A stretch of DNA of 64,000 nucleotides from Symsagittifera roscoffensis (lineage: Eukaryota > Xenacoelomorpha > Acoela > Convolutidae), in the NCBI RefSeq assembly GCF_963678635.1, contig NC_087062.1:19767789-19831788 (forward strand), given 5' to 3'. Positions within the stretch are counted from its first letter, which is position 1. Every line of letters begins with the position of its first letter. The notes beneath the pieces were generated by a model. It had not been told where the DNA came from. It searched no databases and worked only from the letters and a program-made list of their open reading frames with translations. Position numbers and translations under genes: made by a program. Positions 48,342 to 59,143 of the stretch are shown here, one piece after another.

Positions 48342-50683
48342 ACGTGATCTTCCAGTCCACGTACTTCTGCCAGACAGCTACCAGGTTTAAACCAGTCTTC
48401 TGGTCCCCAGCCAGGCAACTCCACTTTGTCTTCCCCGTTGCTCTTAGAGGCTGTTGTCATCACATTGTATATGATATTAAGATCACGCAGGTTACAGTCC
48501 GCATTTAGTTCCTTCTGTACATCTTGCGTTGCAAAAAGTATCAAGTCTTCGTTGGGACTAGGACACCACGATGGTCTCATCAGTTCCCACACTACCATCA
48601 AGCTCGTTCTTAGTAATTCATCTGAGAATCCCAATCCAAATTCCACTCGTTTGTCGGATTCTGGCACGGAAGGTGCAGCTACCTTTTCTTCTAGGACTAG
48701 TCCCAGTTTGGTCTGCGGGTTAGAAGCGCTCCTAATTGTTGCAATTCTCGACGTCCAGAACCTCAGCAACACTGCTTGTTCGTAATCAAAGAAGCAATCG
48801 CGTATGTCTTCACTGAGAAACGGGTTGTACGCCATCCCTATGACTCCGGACACGTAACCGTATGACTTCTTTCTGATTGGTCCACAGTATTCATTGGATT
48901 TCGGCAGTGTTCCCTTGGATTCCTTAGTGACCCTCAGTTCTTTGTTCGAGAATCTCCTGATTTCGTCTATTTTCCTCATGGGTTCTAGCTCCTCGGTTTC
49001 TTTCATGTTCACCCTCATCGGCTTGCTCTGATGCATATCCAGCAGTGCAAGCAAGAGTAAGGCTTTCATTCGTTCATCGCCCTCTTTCAGCATCTTGACA
49101 CAGGAATTCAATGCGGGCACTGAAATTTGCTCTATCATGAATCGGATGAAACAGAGAGCGTCCCTCCGTTTTGCGCACGCTACTGCAATTCCCTCCTGGA
49201 TTATCAGATCCCACATACTCGTCATCAGGAAGACCTTTTCCTCTTTCGATCTCTCCCTTTCTTCTGAATCATATTCCTCGCGAGTCAGTCCGATCATGCA
49301 CCAGGCGATCCTCAGCTGTAATTCAGTCCTCACGTAGGGCACTGCTATCAGAGCGTGTATCCTTGGTCTAGTCCTCATCTCTTCCTCAAAGTACCGTAAC
49401 ACTACAGCTTTCCATGGAAGGCTCACCAACTGCTCGATCGTTTCCGCCTGCATCTCAGATGACGCTAGAGTCCCGTATGCTTTCTGCTTAAGGGTGGTGC
49501 CTTGCATCATTGTCTCCAGATAACCTTTCCTGGCACTCTTGTCTTCCAGAGCTATTAAGTGTCCTCTGGCCGAGTTTCTGTACTCCAACATCTCCATGTA
49601 CCCACCGGCGGGTTCATCTATTGATACAGTCTCCGACAGTGTCAGTCGGTTATATTCCACTGGGAACAGTTGTCCTACGACACTTCCCTTTCTGTGGTTC
49701 ATGGGAGACGGTTTAAAGTCTTTCATGGTACTTTCTCCACATTGGCTGAGTATTTCCATTTCTAATGTTGCTCCAGTCAGAGTGCGGTCACTCTTCTTAA
49801 TCTTGTAACCGGTTGATTTTATTCCTGCCATTAGAATGGGTGGCACCATCGCTACATCAGTCAATATTCTGTCTGTGCCAGCTAATCGATCATCACCCTG
49901 CCCCAAGTCCATAGCTTCCTCGACGCGTTTTCTTTTCGCTGAGTTGACAGCTTTTATCGATATCTCCGAATCCACCTTCGTCTTTCCCGCTCTCCTCGGT
50001 ATCACTTTGCTGCCTAGTTTCATCTTCATCTCATTGATCTTATCAATCACTAATTTCGATCGCATCGTTCCTTTCCTAGTTCTCGACAGATACAAAACTT
50101 CTCCTTTATCCTCTTGCGGTGTCATCTTTATAGGAGAGTTTGCTTCACTTTTGTCAGAGGCTGAGTCGATCAACAACTCACTCAATCTCCCTTCACACTC
50201 GTCGAGTTTGTCAAGGACTTCCCGCATCAGTGGTCGGTTGAGACCTATTTTCAAAATGGACTGGGTTCCGTTGCTCTGAACCACTGTCCAGACTTCCTCC
50301 ATGAAGGCTACTCTGTCCAATCTGCATACCGTCCTATTCTCTTGGTCTCGGTGATGTACCTCCCACTCTTCTTCGGGTAATGTTCCCAAGAAGGGTACTC
50401 TGGCAGCGCCTACTATCGTCCTTCTTCTTGGTGATTCCATGAGGAGTCTTTGTTCATCGTCTTTAGAATTGCCCGAAGAGCTGCTCTCCGGCAAATTCCG
50501 TTTCATTTCCGCAAAAGCTGACGGAGGCTCCAGTGTCGAAGTACCTTCGTTTGCTGGTTCAGTCGTTTCCAGCGCGTCTGCATTGTTTTCAAAGTCACTG
50601 AATAAATTGAAATCCACGCTGAATATTCCTCCTGTCGATGCTTTATCATCCTCTTTCTCTGCTTGATCGGGATCCTCTTGCAT
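48182..50683 (-). pseudogene. Giant coding region, 833-codon open frame, function unknown
   Basis: This is the longest open frame in the window. It starts with an acidic low-complexity stretch (DQAEKEDDKASTGG), followed by a basic segment near codons 200-260 and a mainly helical C-terminal two thirds with few low-complexity stretches. I see no Walker A motif, no polymerase, protease or integrase signature, no signal peptide and no convincing membrane segment. Upstream it is in the same frame as the 50753-50992 piece with a single TGA between them. Downstream it ends at a frameshift. The even codon use over 2.5 kb shows that it was a real protein. Confidence 0.7.
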
Positions 50684-50752
50684 AGGCTCATCCGATCGAC
50701 GGCTTCCTCCCTGCCCATCATTTCCTTCTGACGTATCTCTCGAACTTGAGGG

Positions 50753-50992
50753 TCATTGCTTCTCAGTTTTGGCCCCTTCCGGAAATTTTGGTATGATTAA
50801 TCTACCAGCACATTCATCTTCCTCTTCTCCATGGAAAACTTTGATTTCCTCATAGCCGAAGGGTGCCAGGAAGGTTCTCGTCTGCAACGTTCCTCCCACT
50901 GTTAACTCCTGTTTCACATCGGTCAAAATCAGGGAGGCCTCAGGTAATTCGGCTCTGCCTCTCATCCTCATAGGCGCTAGGTTTAATTCCAT
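50753..50992 (-). pseudogene. Giant coding region, 80-codon piece between single stops
   Basis: It is in the same frame as both neighbours, parted from each by one TGA (51074-51076 and 50753-50755). The sequence has a pattern (VGGTLQTRTFLAPFGYEEIKV) that is matched by the fragment outside the element at 62863-63129 (RRYRAPYGLEQVEM). Confidence 0.6.
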
Positions 50993-51073
50993 CCATTCCG
51001 TGTCAACCGCTCCAGGCTTCGGAGTCGCGGCATTGCTTATGCGCCTTCTCGTCGCTTGATCCGTGTAAGCAAT

Positions 51074-51739
51074 TCACGTGTACTGTAACACTGCGGTATT
51101 TCTACCCACAAAACACGGATCCATCGTTTCCGAGAGTTTCGCTACACTCCTTTCATTGGTCTCAAATGCTCTCAATCTAGGAGTTTGTACTACGGAGACT
51201 GCTCCGAGCAACGTCCTTCTTATCAAAGGGAATTTAGGGATTTCCTCTGGCAGCTTCTCGTAATCACCCCAGTCTTTCGTCTCTTCTCTCACCTTGTGGT
51301 ATGCCGCAGTGAGACGAGGAATTCTTGTTATCTCACCATTCGTCTTGTCATATGGACTTAGATTCCAAAGCTTCGGAAATACTTCAATGTGCCCTCTCTC
51401 TACTTCTCCCATACAATTTCGGAAGTGATCATCAAAGTTGATGACCGTCATTTCTGGCTCTGCTATCCTTCCAAACAACAGATCTTCGCTCATGAGTTCT
51501 CGCAAAACATGCTGCTCACACCAGTTCAGCACACTCCCGTCCACTGCTGATATGAGGTTCAGGTGCAGCACCGACCTCCTGTACGCTTCCACCTTAACAT
51601 CAGGGAACGCAAACGTGACTGCTGGTCCATAGATCACTGTCACAAACTCCGTGGCTCCTCTGATCAGCACTAAGGGATCGGTCCTCATAGCTAAGCTTAG
51701 ATCAGTTAGCAGAGGCATACCCCTGACATGTCGTCTCAC
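51074..51739 (-). pseudogene. Giant coding region, 221-codon piece
   Basis: The frame stays the same as the pieces on both sides, each separated by one stop. The end of it (ETMDPCFVGRNTAVLQYT) aligns with the outside paralogue (GWDPLFIGYTAAVYFHT). No known domain. Confidence 0.6.
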
Positions 51740-51772
51740 GTCTTCGTCCCTCTCAATCGTTTCATCCTCTCC

Positions 51773-52180
51773 TTAGCGATTCTGATGCAGGAGGTACTGG
51801 ATAAGAGTATGTCTCAGATCTCTTATCTTATTCCACGAATCCGTGGCTTTCTTCACATCAAATTTCTTCAAATTCTCTCTCATCTGCTCTGGGTAACGTG
51901 TCAGGTTCATCAGTCCTCCCAAGTTTCCATGGGTTATTGCAATCAATGTTAGAAATCCATCTAACCGCAAGTTCTGAACTCCTTCCGTGAGCAGTACTAC
52001 CGGTCCTTTCACAAAGTTTTCTGCTCCAAACGTCACGAACAAGGCTAGTAGTTCAACGATTGATACTTCCACTACTGCTTGGAGGAATTCTTTTACGAGA
52101 GAGTTTTGGGTAGACTTTTGCCAAGAAGGCCGCGGTCCATCCGGCTCCCAGCCCTTCCAGCATGCTATCAGTCCGTTCAA
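51773..52180 (-). pseudogene. Giant coding region, 135-codon piece
   Basis: Its first ~25 codons are shadow. From about 52100 it carries on the protein of the 643-codon frame after a frameshift (VKEFLQAVVEVSIVELLALF, a hydrophobic helical stretch). One TAA at 51773-51775 parts it from the next piece in the same frame. Confidence 0.55.
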
Positions 52181-53984
52181 AGCCTTCTTCTCCCTTCACC
52201 TTCTCAGTCCAGAAAGTTTCCAGGGTAACTTGGCACACTCTGTTTACAAACTCGGCTGCCTTCTCCTCGGCATTTTCGGCCAGGTTCACCTCCTTTACAA
52301 GGTAGGCATGGATCTTCTTGATCATCACTGGGCCTTGCTCAAAAGTATCCGCGCCCAATGCCGCTTCTCTGAGAGTTAGATGTAGCAACTGGTTAGCTTC
52401 TGGTTTGGTTCTCAAGTGAGCTCTGGTATCCTTGGAGTTATTTTTTCTCTCTCCTTCCTCTTTTATGTCCATGCCTCGGAACCATAAGTTATTCGACATC
52501 GCCACAATTACTCGATGGTCGTCATCTATTCCTTGCTTCATTTTGAGCTGTCGACTGAAGTTGGACAGTTCCAACCCCAGCACCTCGTCCAACACTAGCA
52601 TGTGTAGTGAGTGGTCCTTGAATCCTCTCATTGCGTTCGAGATATCCGACCACACCGCCGGTAGTTCGGCCCTGAGTGGTCTCAGATTCTCCATCTCTAT
52701 CTTGCGATTTGGGGCCGATATGATCACATCATACTTCCCTTCTGAGAGCAAAGCCACAATCGCATACACGAACTTTAGTCCATCCGGAGGACGTGCATAC
52801 CCCGGAGACAGCGCAAACACGGCTCTCGGTGTCATGTCGGTAAAGGAACCTTCTTTCAGGGTATCCAGTACTTCACCCATCGACTCGAGTATATCTTTTA
52901 TCGCTGGCCATACAGCGGCTTCAGCTGTCGTAGGATCTCTGAGTCTGCTCAGAAAACCCCTACCATGTAAATGGTCATTGATGCCAGCAAACACAATTGT
53001 AATTGGATTCATCTCTGTCTGTCTTTGTACCCCAATCTTCATTGACACGGCTTGCATTAGATCCAGATCGACCGCTGCCAAAATTATAACTTCCGGCCAA
53101 AACAGAAACTTGGAAGTGTGCACGAAGTCTGAATTCGCTACTATCATAATCATAGCCTTCCTCATTACTGCCTTGTCACTTGCGGCAAAGATGTTCTCAT
53201 CTTTCTTTATCGCTTTCAACCCACCGTATCTTTGGACATCACCTTCTTGATTCACTTGTTTCGGGTATACTCTTTCTTTCACATGACCTGGGGGTGTCTT
53301 CAGCTGCCTGAATATCTTCACATATTGTCCAATCGGTGCCCTCGTTATCAGAAAACTTCCAGGTCTCTCTTCTCGATTCCCCTCATCGTGATTCAGTTTT
53401 ACGTCTTGTAACGGCCTTGCATTCACTGGGCCCATCGTGTTATTAGAGGGCAGTTCCTCTAGGTCGGCAAACCTCAAGGCAGTTGTAGAGCTGAAGTTTA
53501 TGCCAGCCGCTATCAACCAGTCCACTCCTGTTATCGAGTACAATCCGCTGACCGATAACCTTGCTCTGTTCAGCATCCTCATGGCATCCGCTGCGAAGCT
53601 CACCGTCTGAAGGTTCAGTTTCGTCAGTTCATCCTTGTATATGTGCCATGGAGAAGGTATTGGCCTCGACCACATTAGAGAGCTCCTGTTTGGACGTCGC
53701 TCCTCTCGACTGGTGCTCGTCGTCTCAGATCTTGTATCCGATCTAGAGGTGCTGGTCGTTTCCGCTGTCCAGTTGACAGGTCCTAATCTTCGTCTAGGAT
53801 TAATGGTCCTCCTCATGGGCGCTTCTTCCAATCTATCTCGTACATCTGTTCTGTGCCCGGGTTCGCTGGAGCTTTGCGGCTTATAGATGGTCACGGCTGG
53901 GACCGCTCCCAAGCGTGTTTCCAGGTTAGAGGGCACAAATGTGGTAATTGTCGGTTCGTTAGATACTCCCTCCTCCTTCAGCAC
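52053..53984 (-). pseudogene. Giant coding region, 643-codon open frame, function unknown
   Basis: It begins where the SGNH piece ends, one frame away (frameshift near 53980), and its listed first codon is GTG, not ATG, so it is no independent start. An Arg/Ser-rich segment (about codons 50-110) is followed by a long globular region with TIVFAGINDHLHGRG and MLVLDEVLGLEL. I do not recognise the fold. It ends in a frameshift near 52100. Confidence 0.68.
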
Positions 53985-55240
53985 TCAAAAAGTTCTACTT
54001 CCAACTCATTCAATTGCTCTTGGAAGACTCTGTTCAACCAAGCCTGTCCTTCTATGCTATCAAAGTGAAAGCCGTCAGTGGTCAGCCTGGCCTGATCCAT
54101 AGCCCTCAGCTCGGTTTCGATATCCATAAGGATCATCCTTCCGGCATTCTGACTTGTAAGATTCCTCAGGATGTTGTTCCACCTGATCACTCCTTGGTTG
54201 TGTCTTCTCCCTGTTGCAGTCAAGGTCCTCATGTTCATTGGCTAAGTGCAAACGGTCAGTACCGGGCAGTTGAACTTCTGCCAGAGAGTAGTAAATAAGC
54301 ACACCATCATTGATTCCCATAGTGCTTTCTCCTCATCCGAGCTTCTCGAGATGTTATTTGTCCCAACTAGGATCGTTACATTAGGGATTTTGCCTGGATT
54401 CATCAACTCCACCATCCGAAATAACTGGGCTATCGTCGCGCCTCCGAAAGCCATCACCGTGGTGATCCAGGAGGTCCTCAAGTTTGAGAGCACTCTGACC
54501 AAGCTGTCTCCCAGTATCAGATGTGATGTCCCCAGTGGTGGTTGCTGCAGGTTTACTGCCGGGTTCCAAGTCGCTCGATTGAAGCAAGCTCTCGGATCCG
54601 CCTCCGGAACTCCGGTGAAGTTATACTTCAACTGATTATTCTTTTGCACATCCATTTCCCGTGACACTTTCTTTGCCGGCATCTTTCGTATCTTCCTGTC
54701 TGGGACTTTTGAGCTCCCCATTGGTAGCGTTGCATCGCTAACTCCCCTTTTGGTTATTATGTCTTGGGAGAGCTGTACTCTGTCCATATCGTCAACTGTT
54801 CCATAGAATGCAGTCACCCCGGAAACTGGCGCATTTCTGTTGGCCAGTAGTCGTCCAGCTGTCTCTATCAGCTTCCTCATCGTCTGCTCCACGACTGGGT
54901 CACCTAAGGTATCACTCGGGTCCGGGATTGTCACTCGACCTGTTGTAGCTGGGAGTCGCGTTTCTGTCGTTTGACTCATTTCTCGAGGCGTCAAGAGCTC
55001 CATCGGGGACTGCCCACAAGGAATACTCCTTGCAGGTATCACTTTTTCCACGGCTGTAGTCAATGCCACCCGTTCCGATCGCTCCTTGTAGTCCCGCCTC
55101 AAGCGTTCAATTTCTTCACCCTGCTTTTTGATGCAGTCTTCAAACAATTTCTTCCACATGTCTCTGTCGTCCTCCGTAATGAGCATGGTCTGAGTCACTT
55201 CATCCAGCTCCTTCCTGGTCCTTTCCAGCTCATCCTTCAT
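53978..55240 (-). pseudogene. Coiled coil plus SGNH/GDSL hydrolase domain, two pieces
   Basis: The first piece (55240-54242, 332 codons) begins with a charged coiled coil (codons 1-60), then a linker, then an SGNH-type domain. Block I is LILGDSLVRVL (codons 242-251), block II includes AFGGATI, and block III is VGTNNIS (292-298). A single TAG at 54242 interrupts it. The same frame goes on at 54238 with block V as TTDGFHFD. Ser, Gly, Asn and His of the family are thus all present. SGNH hydrolases cleave esters, and an esterase domain of this family is known from ORF1 of CR1-like LINEs. Finding one in an element with Ty3/gypsy RT is unexpected. It ends in TGA at 53978 with a frameshift to the next piece. 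Confidence 0.72.
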
Positions 55241-55252
55241 CCCATCTAGATC

Positions 55253-55783
55253 TTACATGGTTTGGTTCGTTTGAACCCCTTGTTCTACTCTCGCCCTCTT
55301 TGGTGGCACAGCTATTCTCGGTGGTGAACTAGACGAGGCAGCCTCGCTGTTCATCTCTTGATGCATTCTCCTCAGCTCAGGCTCGGGCTTGGAGGGCAAA
55401 TGCATCTCACCTGGTTGGTAAGTCCTAGAACTTCCCAATCCAGGCTCGTTCGCCAAGTCAATCCCTGAGAGAGCCCGGTTTCTCCACCTCATCACTCTCA
55501 AGTTCGGGCGGTCTAGTACTCCCCTTTCTCCGTATGCTGCCATCAATAGGACTTCCGTGGGGTGGTCCCCACGGTTGTCATGCCCCAAGATGTTTATCAG
55601 GGCTGTCAGCAACATGACAAACTCTGGGTCCTCCAGAGCGAAGTCTCGATCCATTAGCCGACGATAGATCGCATCTACCATCGGTCCTACATATGACTCT
55701 GCTAGGTCCATCAATTCATCCAAGTTGAAGTTATCCATTCTCTTTTCAGGCTCGATTCGATTTGATTCAATGATTTGACTCAA
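55253..55783 (-). pseudogene. N-terminal piece of the giant coding region
   Basis: This 176-codon frame starts at an ATG and has a helical acidic first half (LDELMDLAESYVGPMVDAIY) and a low-complexity C-terminal part (SEAASSSSPPRIAVPPKRAR) that could hold a nuclear localisation signal. One TAA at 55253 separates it from the coiled coil of the SGNH piece in the same frame. The start is the first ATG after the AT-rich gap and is likely the true start of this second protein. Confidence 0.6.
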
Positions 55784-56115
55784 GTGAGTAATTAAATGAT
55801 CAATCAGGATCTAGAAAAGAGGTCACGAATATCACACTTGTCCATTTCACTTTATATTCTCGTTAAAATTTATTTAAAACAGTCAGTTTGATCCTAAAAT
55901 TTATTAAAATCAATCGGTCTCTAAACTTTTGGAATTCGACCTAAGATTGGACAGTCCAAACTTTGGATCTATTCCTAAGATCGTTATTCAGTTGTTCGTG
56001 GTCACTAACTCCTTCTTACCCAGGACCTTAATAACATAACACATAACATAACATAACACACATTACTTACTTTAGTCTGACACCCTCTTGAATGTCACCT
56101 CAAGTCAGCCTATAC
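55784..56115. other. AT-rich junction between RT and the giant coding region
   Basis: This 330 bp stretch is more AT-rich than the coding sequence on either side and has an AACAT microsatellite at about 56032-56065. RT loses recognisable sequence just before it. It could be a spacer, a deletion scar where RNase H and integrase stood, or the edge of a separate inserted element. Confidence 0.5.
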
Positions 56116-57143
56116 TCAAGTAGTATTTCTTATGTAAGTATAATTGTATATTAGTATCAGAGAAGATAACGTGTATGAGCCCGTACAGTTCTCGAGGATG
56201 CAGTCGTCCTCTGTTCCCGCTTCGCACAGTTCCCGCTTTAAGTTCTCAAAGGCCGTTTGAACTTCATCGCTCCATTCGAACTTTTTCCCTTTGTTGCGCA
56301 TCAGCTTCTGCATCGGATACACCTTGTCTGCATATCCTTTTATGAACTCACGGTTGTAGTTGACAAACCCTAGGAACCTCATGAGCTGTGTTTCCGTTCT
56401 GGGAGCCTTTCATGTCAACACAGCTTCTACTGCTTCCGGGTCCGGCCTCACACCATCCCTCTCCACCATTCTTCCCAGGTACTTGATTGAATCCCTAAGG
56501 ATTTCACATTTCGATGGTTTGCACTTCAAGCCTGCTCTTTTCATGCATCCAAAGACCTCATCAAGCCGATCAATGTGGTCTTCCAGGGTCGGTGTTGCTA
56601 TGACTACGTCATCCACGTAACACATCACAAGATTCCCGTAATTCTTTGTCACTCTGGTCAAAATCTGAGCCATCAGTCTTTGAAAAGTGAGCATCCTCTT
56701 CCACTGGTACATTCCCAACTCACACGCGAATCCGGTCTTTTCTCTATCTTTCTTCCGTAGAGGGACCTGCCAGAAGGCAGAACCCAAGTCCAATGTGGTG
56801 AGGAACTTGGTATCACCAAAATTAGAGAGGCTCTCGCCTATTCGCGGTATCGGGTACGCATCTTTTATCGTTACCGCGTTCAAGTAGCGAAATTCGCAAC
56901 AAAACCTAAGCTGCCCCCTTTCTTTTTCGCCATTACTACCCCGCAAGCCCATGGCAATTTCGAGGGTTCTATCATGTCGTTTTCGAGCAACATTTCTATT
57001 TCCGCTCGACACGCTTCCGATTTTTGTGGGGTCATTCGTCTTGCGCCTTCCCTATGGGGAACGGCGCCTTCCTGAAGTTCGATTTCGTGTTCGACGAAAT
57101 AACAGCAACCGATATCCGCCTTGAAAATACATCCGCGTTCCAA
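56116..57143 (-). pseudogene. Ty3/gypsy reverse transcriptase of the 17.5 kb element
   Basis: Frame pieces 57143-56880, 57012-56410 and 56382-56116 give the RT landmarks in order: MLLENDMIEPS, FCCEFRYLNAVT, LTTLDLGSAFWQVPL with the first Asp, CYVDDVVIAT with YVDD (codons 132-135 of the middle piece), KCEILRDSIKYLG and the thumb-side MRFLGFVNYNREFIKGYA. Between MYQWKRM and TFQRLM the conserved PFGL..AP segment is absent, an apparent in-frame deletion. There is one frameshift near 56900 and one stop near 56410. The RNase H that should follow is not found. Confidence 0.85.
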
Positions 57144-57231
57144 TTTAAAACCTCCCGTAGTAGCTCGAAATCTCCCTCGCCTTTTTTCCCTTTTAAGTGT
57201 TCTTTCTCTGGCAAAACCGTTTTGTCAGACT

Positions 57232-57495
57232 CTAGTTCATATGACGGGGGGCGTTCCGGAAAATTCGAGTAGCTCGATATGCCTCGTCCGTATCGGACTT
57301 CATTGAAAACACTTTATGAATAGATTTTAATTCATTAATTTTCTTAGAAATTTTATCTTTATTGGCATGATAATGACAGTCTTTCACACTAAATTTTTTT
57401 AAGTTTTGTTTCTCTTCATAGTCGGTCCTCATCGGCAAAGCGTAACCAAGCTTCTTTCCACGCTGGATTGAAACCGTGGTGTCCAGTGTGTTCAA
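57232..57495 (-). pseudogene. PR-RT linker of the 17.5 kb element
   Basis: This piece (88 codons) is in the main pol frame between protease and RT. It is Lys-rich, with no motif. A shift near 57230 separates it from the RT start. Confidence 0.5.
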
Positions 57496-58221
57496 TTACA
57501 CACTGACACACAGTCCGTTTCGCGTTACCGAGAAGCTTCGGTCTAAAATCACTGAGCTTTGACTATTTGGATTTGGTACCAAACAAACCTGTTTACTATC
57601 ATTTAACGAATTTAAATTTCTCATTCTAAAAATTACTACCATTGCTTGTCCCGGCTGTAGTTTTACTTTTCTGTCTAAAAAAATTGGTACCTTGTTTTCG
57701 TCTGTTATTATTCTATTAATTGGTTTCTTAACATACTTCCAATCCGGGTTCCTAATCCTTATCAGACCGTTGTTCAAGTCGATCATCACGTCAAATATCC
57801 TGACGAAATCTCTGCCCAAGATGAATTGGTCGGCATCGTCCAAATTCTCTGCCACCAGGAAGCTCATCCAAAGATCCCGTTCTCCCATGTGGATAACCGT
57901 TATTGGTGTTCTTCCGGCTACGTAAATTGCTCCTCGATTGGCTGCAGCCAGTCTGAGGTTCGTCGGAATTAGATCTTACCTCGTGAAGCCCATTTTTTCC
58001 CAAGTCTTTATCGGCATTACACTCACTACCGCTCGAGTGTCCAGAAGTCCTGTGACTCCGACTTTCTTTCCATTGGTGTCGAGTAGATGTGCAGTCACAT
58101 CTGCTTCGTACCCCATGTGTACTGCCTCTTGCTCCATCATGGCGTCATGGCCTATCCTGTGGACTTTGAATTCTTCTTCACCCAGATAGATCTGCCCTTT
58201 CTGGTCACAGTCTATTGTCAC
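57496..58221 (-). pseudogene. Aspartic protease of the 17.5 kb element
   Basis: Two in-frame pieces make up the domain. The first (58221-57976) has the active-site region as VTGLLDTRAVVSVMP, where the usual D-T-G-A is D-T-R-A. The second (57888-57496) has the C-terminal landmark FILGRDFVRIFDVMIDLNNG. The Gly-to-Arg change in the catalytic loop should inactivate the enzyme. A stop at about 57976 lies between the pieces. Confidence 0.78.
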
Positions 58222-58356
58222 ATAAGTCTAGTATATATACTGATTCCATCTACGTTCAGCATCACCTGATACGGTCCATAGACTTCCACGTAGCGCCCAT
58301 GGAGCTTCTTTGTGCGAGGGCCACCCGTTGTTAGTAGTGCTCACATCGCTCTCGAT

Positions 58357-58671
58357 TCAGTGCGTGGCTCCACCTGCCTCATAATCTGCATACGTATCCA
58401 AATGCATCAAAGTGAACTCTGTTGGTTCGCTCAGATATCTGATTACCTGGTGTCCCGCTACCGAGATTAATGACTGTATTTTGCTTCCTTGTGGCACCAT
58501 ACCGAACCTCTGCCCGGAGATCACATTAAGTTTCATGCTCAAACTACTTGGTGCCTTTGTCTCTTCGACTTCTGTTGCCTCGAAGGTATTCAGTTTCTCC
58601 TGTAGTTTCTCATTTTCCAGTTCGAGTTTCACTTTTTGTTCGATCTCTTTTGTCACCAGTTTCTGCTGCAC
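58357..58671 (-). pseudogene. Coiled-coil linker between zinc knuckle and protease
   Basis: The 104-codon piece is in the main pol frame. The first 35 codons are a strong coiled coil (IEQKVKLELENEKLQEKL). No enzymatic motif. Confidence 0.5.
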
Positions 58672-58840
58672 TCTATTTAGAGCATCCCCCGCGGCTGCCC
58701 TATAATCAATCTTGAAGTCATCGGCCGCATGTCACTGGTTCCGGTTCGCATGTCTCTTCAGTTACCGCTGGCATTTTCTTCGTCGCCATCTCTTGCGGTT
58801 TGTCTTTTCTGCGCGCCTCCGCTTCACTCAATAGGCGAGC

Positions 58841-59143
58841 CTAGCTGGCTTTCACTCCTGATAAAGCTTCCTCATGCCTTGGATCTTTGATGTCTGCTAC
58901 AGCATCCCAGAATTTCGGACAATCTGATTTAAAATGACCTTCCAAGTCGCAAAAGAAACACCTCGGGCCGAATTTCGCAATTAATCCTCTCATGAAATCC
59001 TCATGGTCAACTTCTGACGCATCTTCGTCCTCGAGGCTAAAGCATATTGCTTTCATGCTCTGTTTGTAAGTTGGGCATGCTGACACATGATGGTCCTTTG
59101 AACGAACTGCAATTGGCATAAGAGCGTCTCTTGTCCATATCAT
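58841..59143 (-). pseudogene. gag zinc knuckle of the 17.5 kb element
   Basis: The frame carries CFFCDLEGHFKSDC, a perfect CX2CX4HX4C nucleocapsid knuckle, and follows gag after a frameshift near 59110. Acidic stretches (LEDEDASEVDHEDF) precede it. Confidence 0.78.

Noticed and set aside
52432-53250. A 272-codon plus-strand gene
   Set aside because: It is the antisense shadow of the 643-codon minus-strand frame, which continues across both its ends. The same holds for plus-strand frames at 48426, 49836, 50439, 54246, 60305 and 60355.
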